Source: Limisphaerales bacterium
GTDB taxonomy: Bacteria > Verrucomicrobiota > Verrucomicrobiia > Limisphaerales > UBA11358
Direction: 5' to 3'
NCBI GenBank assembly: GCA_003133815.1
Contig: PKZR01000270.1
Span: 2,569-35,072, forward strand
Length of the DNA: 32,504 bases
The notes under the pieces are model-generated. The model had not been told where the DNA came from. It saw nothing but the letters and a program-made list of their open reading frames with translations, and did not search any database. The stretch's first letter is position 1. The number at the start of each line of letters is the position of its first letter. Positions 28,448 through 32,504 of this stretch are shown one piece after another. The position numbers and the translations under genes are program-made.

Positions 28448-29208
28448 ACGAACCCAAAATTATTGACTCCGGTTTGTCCGGCGGAATTGCCATCGTCACC
28501 GGCGGCAGCCGTGGCATCGGCCGCGCCATCGTCGAAATCCTTGCCGCGTCGGGAATGGAAGTCATTTTTACTTTTCGAGACAACTCGGCGGCGGCAAATG
28601 AAGTCATCGCCGCAAATCCAGGCAAAAAAATTTCCGCGGAGCAGGTGGACGCCCGCGATTCCGCCGCATGTGCCGCTTTCGCGGAAAAAATCATCGATCG
28701 TACGGAGAAAATCGACCTTCTCGTCAACAACGCAGGCGTCATCCGTGATAATTTGCTGGCGATGCTCGACGACGACGACATCAAGGCCGTCCTGGACACC
28801 AACGTGACCGGCACTTTCAACATGACGCGCGCCGTCGCGCCGTATATGATTTCCAAACGTCGCGGCAAAATCGTGAACATCAGTTCCGTCTCCGGCGAGA
28901 AGGGCGGACGGGGCCAGACGAATTATGCGGCGAGCAAAGGCGCGATCAACGCCTTAACGAAGGCGCTCGCCGTCGAACTAGCGCCGCGCGGCATCACGGT
29001 CAATGCCGTAGCGCCGGGCGTCATCGAGACCGAAATGTCGCGCACCGTACGCGAGCTGGCGGGTGACCAGATTCAGTCGCGGATTTTGTTGAAGCGAATC
29101 GGCAAACCGGAAGACATCGCAAATGCAGTCTGGTTTTTAAGTTCGAAATTCGCCGATTACATAACGGGCGAAATATTGCATGTGGATGGCGGATTCAAGA
29201 TGGAGTGA
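28444..29208 (+). CDS. 3-oxoacyl-ACP reductase (FabG-like SDR)
   Basis: IAIVTGGSRGIGRAIVEILAASG; LLVNNAGVIRDNLLAMLDDDDIKAVLDTNVTGTFNMTRA; NISSVSGEKGGRGQTNYAASKGAINALTKALAVEL; YxxxK present. ATGA overlap with the upstream gene. Confidence 0.92.
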   Translation: MNEPKIIDSGLSGGIAIVTGGSRGIGRAIVEILAASGMEVIFTFRDNSAAANEVIAANPGKKISAEQVDARDSAACAAFAEKIIDRTEKIDLLVNNAGVIRDNLLAMLDDDDIKAVLDTNVTGTFNMTRAVAPYMISKRRGKIVNISSVSGEKGGRGQTNYAASKGAINALTKALAVELAPRGITVNAVAPGVIETEMSRTVRELAGDQIQSRILLKRIGKPEDIANAVWFLSSKFADYITGEILHVDGGFKME

Positions 29209-29212
29209 AATT

Positions 29213-29656
29213 ATGAGCAACGAAAACATCACAAAAGAAGAGATCGCAACCATTTTTCCAAAAGTGGCGGAGACGATGGCTGACGCGCTCGGCTGCGACA
29301 AAGAAAAGGTGAAGCTCGACGCGTCGCTGATCGGCGACCTCGGCGCGGAATCCATTGACTTCCTCGACATCATCTTCCGCCTCGAACGAGCTTTCAAAGT
29401 GAAAATCCCGCGCGGCAAAATCGTGGAGGAAGCGCGCGGCCAGCTTTCTGAATCCGAATTCGAGAAGGGCGGAGTGGTGACCGACGCGGGCGTGGCGCGG
29501 CTGAAATCCTTTTTGAGCGAAGTTCCGCCGGAACGTTTCAAAACCCCGTTGAAGTCGGCTGAGATTCCCAAGCTGTTCACCACCGAGACATTTTGCAAAA
29601 TGGTGATCCGTCAACAGCGCGCAACGGCGGCGGACGGCGGCGCAAAGCCGGCTTGA
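29213..29656 (+). CDS. Acyl carrier protein with C-terminal extension
   Basis: VAETMADALGCDKEKVKLDASLIGDLGAESIDFLDIIFRLERAFKVKIPRGKI is an ACP fold with candidate phosphopantetheine Ser in GAESIDF. Followed by about 70 extra residues. Confidence 0.88.
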   Translation: MSNENITKEEIATIFPKVAETMADALGCDKEKVKLDASLIGDLGAESIDFLDIIFRLERAFKVKIPRGKIVEEARGQLSESEFEKGGVVTDAGVARLKSFLSEVPPERFKTPLKSAEIPKLFTTETFCKMVIRQQRATAADGGAKPA

Positions 29657-30510
29657 GCGGACTGACCGGCATGGACGGACATTTTAACGCATTCACTTTT
29701 GTGAATCGCATCACCGAGCTCCAGCCGGGCGGCTCGGTTCTCGGAAGCTATCTAATCCCGCCTCACATCGACGCTTTTCCCCAATCGCTGGCGGCGGAAG
29801 CGCTCGGGCAACTTGCCGCGTGGGCGGCAATGTCAATCGTTGATTTCAAATTCAGGCCGCTCGCCGGGATTGCCGGGCTGGTGGAACTTCTCTCGCCTGT
29901 CCGGCCGGGACAAATGCTGAACCTGTCTGTCGAACTCGAAAGCGTGGACAACGAAGCGACTGCCTATCGCGGCATCGCGAGCGCAGACGGAATTCCTGTG
30001 ATTCGCCTGCAAAATTGTGTCGGCCCCATGTTGCCCGTTGAGGAATTCGACGAGCCGCAGACGTTGCGACAGCATTTCGCCGTGCTGCGAAACGGCGGAT
30101 CGACACCCGGCGGTTTTGGCGGAATTCCTCCGCTCGAGTTTGCGCGCACCGGCGGCGAACCGGGACAGTCTGTTCGCGCCACGCTGGAAATCCCCATGTC
30201 CGCCCCTTTTTTCGCCGATCATTTTCCGCGCCGCCCGGTTTTTCCAGGAGCGCTGCTGATGAATCTGAACATCCAGCTTGCCGCCGTGTTCGCCGCTGAA
30301 ATTCCCGCGCCTGGTGGAGGTCGTTGGGATTTGCGGACGATTTCCGATTTGAAACTGCGCGCATTCATTCCACCCGGCGAAAAATTGGACCTTGAAGCAA
30401 GGCTCGCCAGCCGCATGGAAAATTCCGCAACGATTATCGTGGAAACGCGCAAGGAAAAAAAACTTGTCGGCAGCGCGCGTGTAACGCTCAAGACGGAGGG
30501 AAGCCCATGA
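29653..30510 (+). CDS. 3-hydroxyacyl-ACP dehydratase, tandem hotdog (FabA/FabZ-like)
   Basis: C-terminal FFADHFPRRPVFPGALLMN is a FabZ HFPGxPxxPG motif. N-terminal half has AFPQSLAAEALGQLAAW. TTG at 29653 (TTGA overlap) or ATG at 29671. Confidence 0.8.
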   Translation: MSGLTGMDGHFNAFTFVNRITELQPGGSVLGSYLIPPHIDAFPQSLAAEALGQLAAWAAMSIVDFKFRPLAGIAGLVELLSPVRPGQMLNLSVELESVDNEATAYRGIASADGIPVIRLQNCVGPMLPVEEFDEPQTLRQHFAVLRNGGSTPGGFGGIPPLEFARTGGEPGQSVRATLEIPMSAPFFADHFPRRPVFPGALLMNLNIQLAAVFAAEIPAPGGGRWDLRTISDLKLRAFIPPGEKLDLEARLASRMENSATIIVETRKEKKLVGSARVTLKTEGSP

Positions 30511-31805
30511 CGCCGCGCCGGAGAATCGCCATTACGGGCATCGGCATGGTGACGCCGGTCGGGAACGATGCGCGCACGACTTGGGCGAATTTGCAAGCCG
30601 GACGCAGCGGCCTCGACACGATCCGTCATTTTGATGCAAGCGATTTTCCCGTCCGCATCGGCGCGGCAGTGAAAAACTTTGACGCGGCTGCCGTCATCGG
30701 CAACTCAAAACTTCTCAAGCTCGCCACGCGTGCGAACCGGTTTGCCCTCGCTGCGGCGGAAGAAGCGCTTGCAGATGCAGGAATCCGTCCGACATTATCC
30801 GATGCCCACCGCTGGGGGTTTTGCGTCGGCGCTGGAATGATGGGGCAGGATTTTCGAGAACTGGAAGTTGTCCAAAAATTCTGCGCACCGGACGGTGAGT
30901 TTCAACCGGACGGATTTCTAGCGGACAATTTTCCCGCCGACCCCGTTGCATTTTGCCGCAGCCAGACCAATTCCGGCCTCGCGCTGCTCACGCGCCACTT
31001 TGGGATTCGCGGGTACGCCACGGCTGTTCACACCGCCTGCGCTTCCGGGGGACAAGCTCTCGGCACCGCCCTTAAGGTGATGCGGCGCGGGCATGCTGAT
31101 TTCATGCTGGCCGGCGGTTTCGATTCCATGCTCAACCCGATTGGCATCGCCGCATTTTGCCTGTTGGGTGCGTTGTCCACCGACAACAACGCTCCCGAAC
31201 GCGCGAGCCGCCCGTTCGACGCCACGCGCAATGGCTTTGTCATGGGCGAGGGCGCGGGATTTTTGGTCTTGGAAAATTGGGATTCCGCCCGCAAACGCGG
31301 CGCCAACATTTACGCCGAACTGGCCGGCGACGGAAATTCATTGAGCTGCTATCGCATCACCGATTCGCCGCCGGACGGCGACGGCCCGATTCAGGCTATA
31401 AGACAGGCGCTGGCCGACGCGGGGATTTCACCAGAATCTGTGGATTATGTGAACGCCCATGGAACTTCGACTTTAATGAACGACAAAAGTGAATGCGCCG
31501 CGTTGCGCGTCGTCATGGGAAATCACATCGACCGCGTCGCGGTAAGTTCGACCAAGAGCTGCATGGGACATTTGATAGCGGCGGCGGGCGCGGTTGAGGC
31601 CGCCGTGTGTGCGCTCGCCATCCGCGATGGAATCGCTCCGGTTAATGCAAATTATTTGCTACCTGACCCTGACTGCAACGTGAACATCGTGCGCGAAAAA
31701 TCGCAGCCAATGAAAATCCGCGCCGCGCTCTCAAATTCACTCGGCTTCGGCGGCTCGAACAGTTCGCTCGCCTTCCGTCACCCCGACGAGGTTCCGGACG
31801 CATGA
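30507..31805 (+). CDS. Beta-ketoacyl-ACP synthase (KAS I/II family)
   Basis: RRIAITGIGMVTPVG; active-site Cys in HTACASGGQALGTAL; VNAHGTSTLMND; SSTKSCMGHLIAAAGAVEA; LSNSLGFGGSNSSLAF. Confidence 0.93.
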   Translation: MTPRRRIAITGIGMVTPVGNDARTTWANLQAGRSGLDTIRHFDASDFPVRIGAAVKNFDAAAVIGNSKLLKLATRANRFALAAAEEALADAGIRPTLSDAHRWGFCVGAGMMGQDFRELEVVQKFCAPDGEFQPDGFLADNFPADPVAFCRSQTNSGLALLTRHFGIRGYATAVHTACASGGQALGTALKVMRRGHADFMLAGGFDSMLNPIGIAAFCLLGALSTDNNAPERASRPFDATRNGFVMGEGAGFLVLENWDSARKRGANIYAELAGDGNSLSCYRITDSPPDGDGPIQAIRQALADAGISPESVDYVNAHGTSTLMNDKSECAALRVVMGNHIDRVAVSSTKSCMGHLIAAAGAVEAAVCALAIRDGIAPVNANYLLPDPDCNVNIVREKSQPMKIRAALSNSLGFGGSNSSLAFRHPDEVPDA

Positions 31806-32504
31806 ACTCTCCGCGAAAAATTTTAATCACGGGCCTCGGCGCTGTTTGCGGCGCCGGTTTGAAGATTGACACCATCTGGGACGCCATCGTTAATGGCAAA
31901 TCCTCCATCAAGGAAATCAGCGGTTGGGACGCGGGTCGCTGGCCGGTGCGCGTGGCGGCGGAGGTCACGGGTGTGGACAACCGCACGCTTGTCGAGGACC
32001 GCAAGCTGCACAAAATGATTTCCAAGACCGATTTGTTCGGCCTCTACGCGGCGGACACGGCGATCCGTCAATCCGGCCTGCCGGCCCATCGCGAAACGCT
32101 CGACCCGGACGCGACAATTCATTTCAACGACCGCAGCGGCGTTTTCGCCGGCTCCGGCGGCGGAAATTACGGGTGCAATTACGATTTCTTTCCGGCAATG
32201 GCGGCGGCTGGCGGCGACCTGAAAAAATTCGGCGCGGAATTCACCGAATCCGTCAACCCGATGTGGTTGTTGAGAAATCTACCAAACAACGTGCTGTGCC
32301 ACGTTGGCATCCGGCACAATTTCAAAGGCACGAATGCCTGCATCACAAACCATTGCGCAGGCGGCGCGATGGCGGTCGCCGAAGCAGCAGCAGCCGTCCG
32401 TGCGGGCGAGGCCGACCGGGCCGTCGCCGTCGGGCATGATTCTCCATTTGAACCGGAGACGCTGTTTCATTATCACCGCCTTGGACTGTTGTCGCCGGAA
32501 ATCG
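31802..32504 (+). CDS. Second beta-ketoacyl-ACP synthase (C-terminus outside window)
   Basis: MNSPRKILITGLGAVCGAGLKIDTIWDAIVNGKSSI; VFAGSGGGNYGCNYDFFPAM; KGTNACITNHCAGGAMAVAEAAAAVRAGEADRAVAVGHDS. ATG inferred at 31802 (ATGA overlap); runs off the window. Confidence 0.87.
   Translation, partial: MNSPRKILITGLGAVCGAGLKIDTIWDAIVNGKSSIKEISGWDAGRWPVRVAAEVTGVDNRTLVEDRKLHKMISKTDLFGLYAADTAIRQSGLPAHRETLDPDATIHFNDRSGVFAGSGGGNYGCNYDFFPAMAAAGGDLKKFGAEFTESVNPMWLLRNLPNNVLCHVGIRHNFKGTNACITNHCAGGAMAVAEAAAAVRAGEADRAVAVGHDSPFEPETLFHYHRLGLLSPEI

Overview
The window is a gene-dense bacterial chromosomal segment. Protein family content and the hairpin repeats suggest a Verrucomicrobia-like organism, but this is inference. 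I support about 32 CDS. They include a partial ECF sigma factor, an ispH-led run of small membrane proteins, dciA, sixA-like, Ppx/GppA, amt-glnK, mutS, a RelE/ParE-type toxin-antitoxin (TA) pair, a DinG-family helicase, an M20 peptidase, a MOP flippase, a GT2, dprA, a GYF_2 membrane protein, a membrane/pterin-dehydratase fusion, an MBL hydrolase, a gamma-carbonic anhydrase, and a compact type II fatty-acid/polyketide-type operon. That operon reads FabL-like ER, FabG-like KR, extended ACP, double-hotdog DH, KS, and a second KS cut by the window end. The strongest non-routine signals are: (1) a 78-bp second copy of the DinG C-terminus, with its own stop codon, on the far side of the TA module that abuts the dinG 3' end; (2) a 74-bp nested palindromic element inserted in frame in mutS just before the Walker A loop, whose two arm differences are compensatory; (3) the FAS-like operon, whose dehydratase appears to split its catalytic His and Glu between two hotdog halves; (4) two CTTTG-N5-CAAAG dyads flanking a membrane-protein/winged-helix regulator pair. 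No tRNA, rRNA, CRISPR array or intact transposase was recognised.
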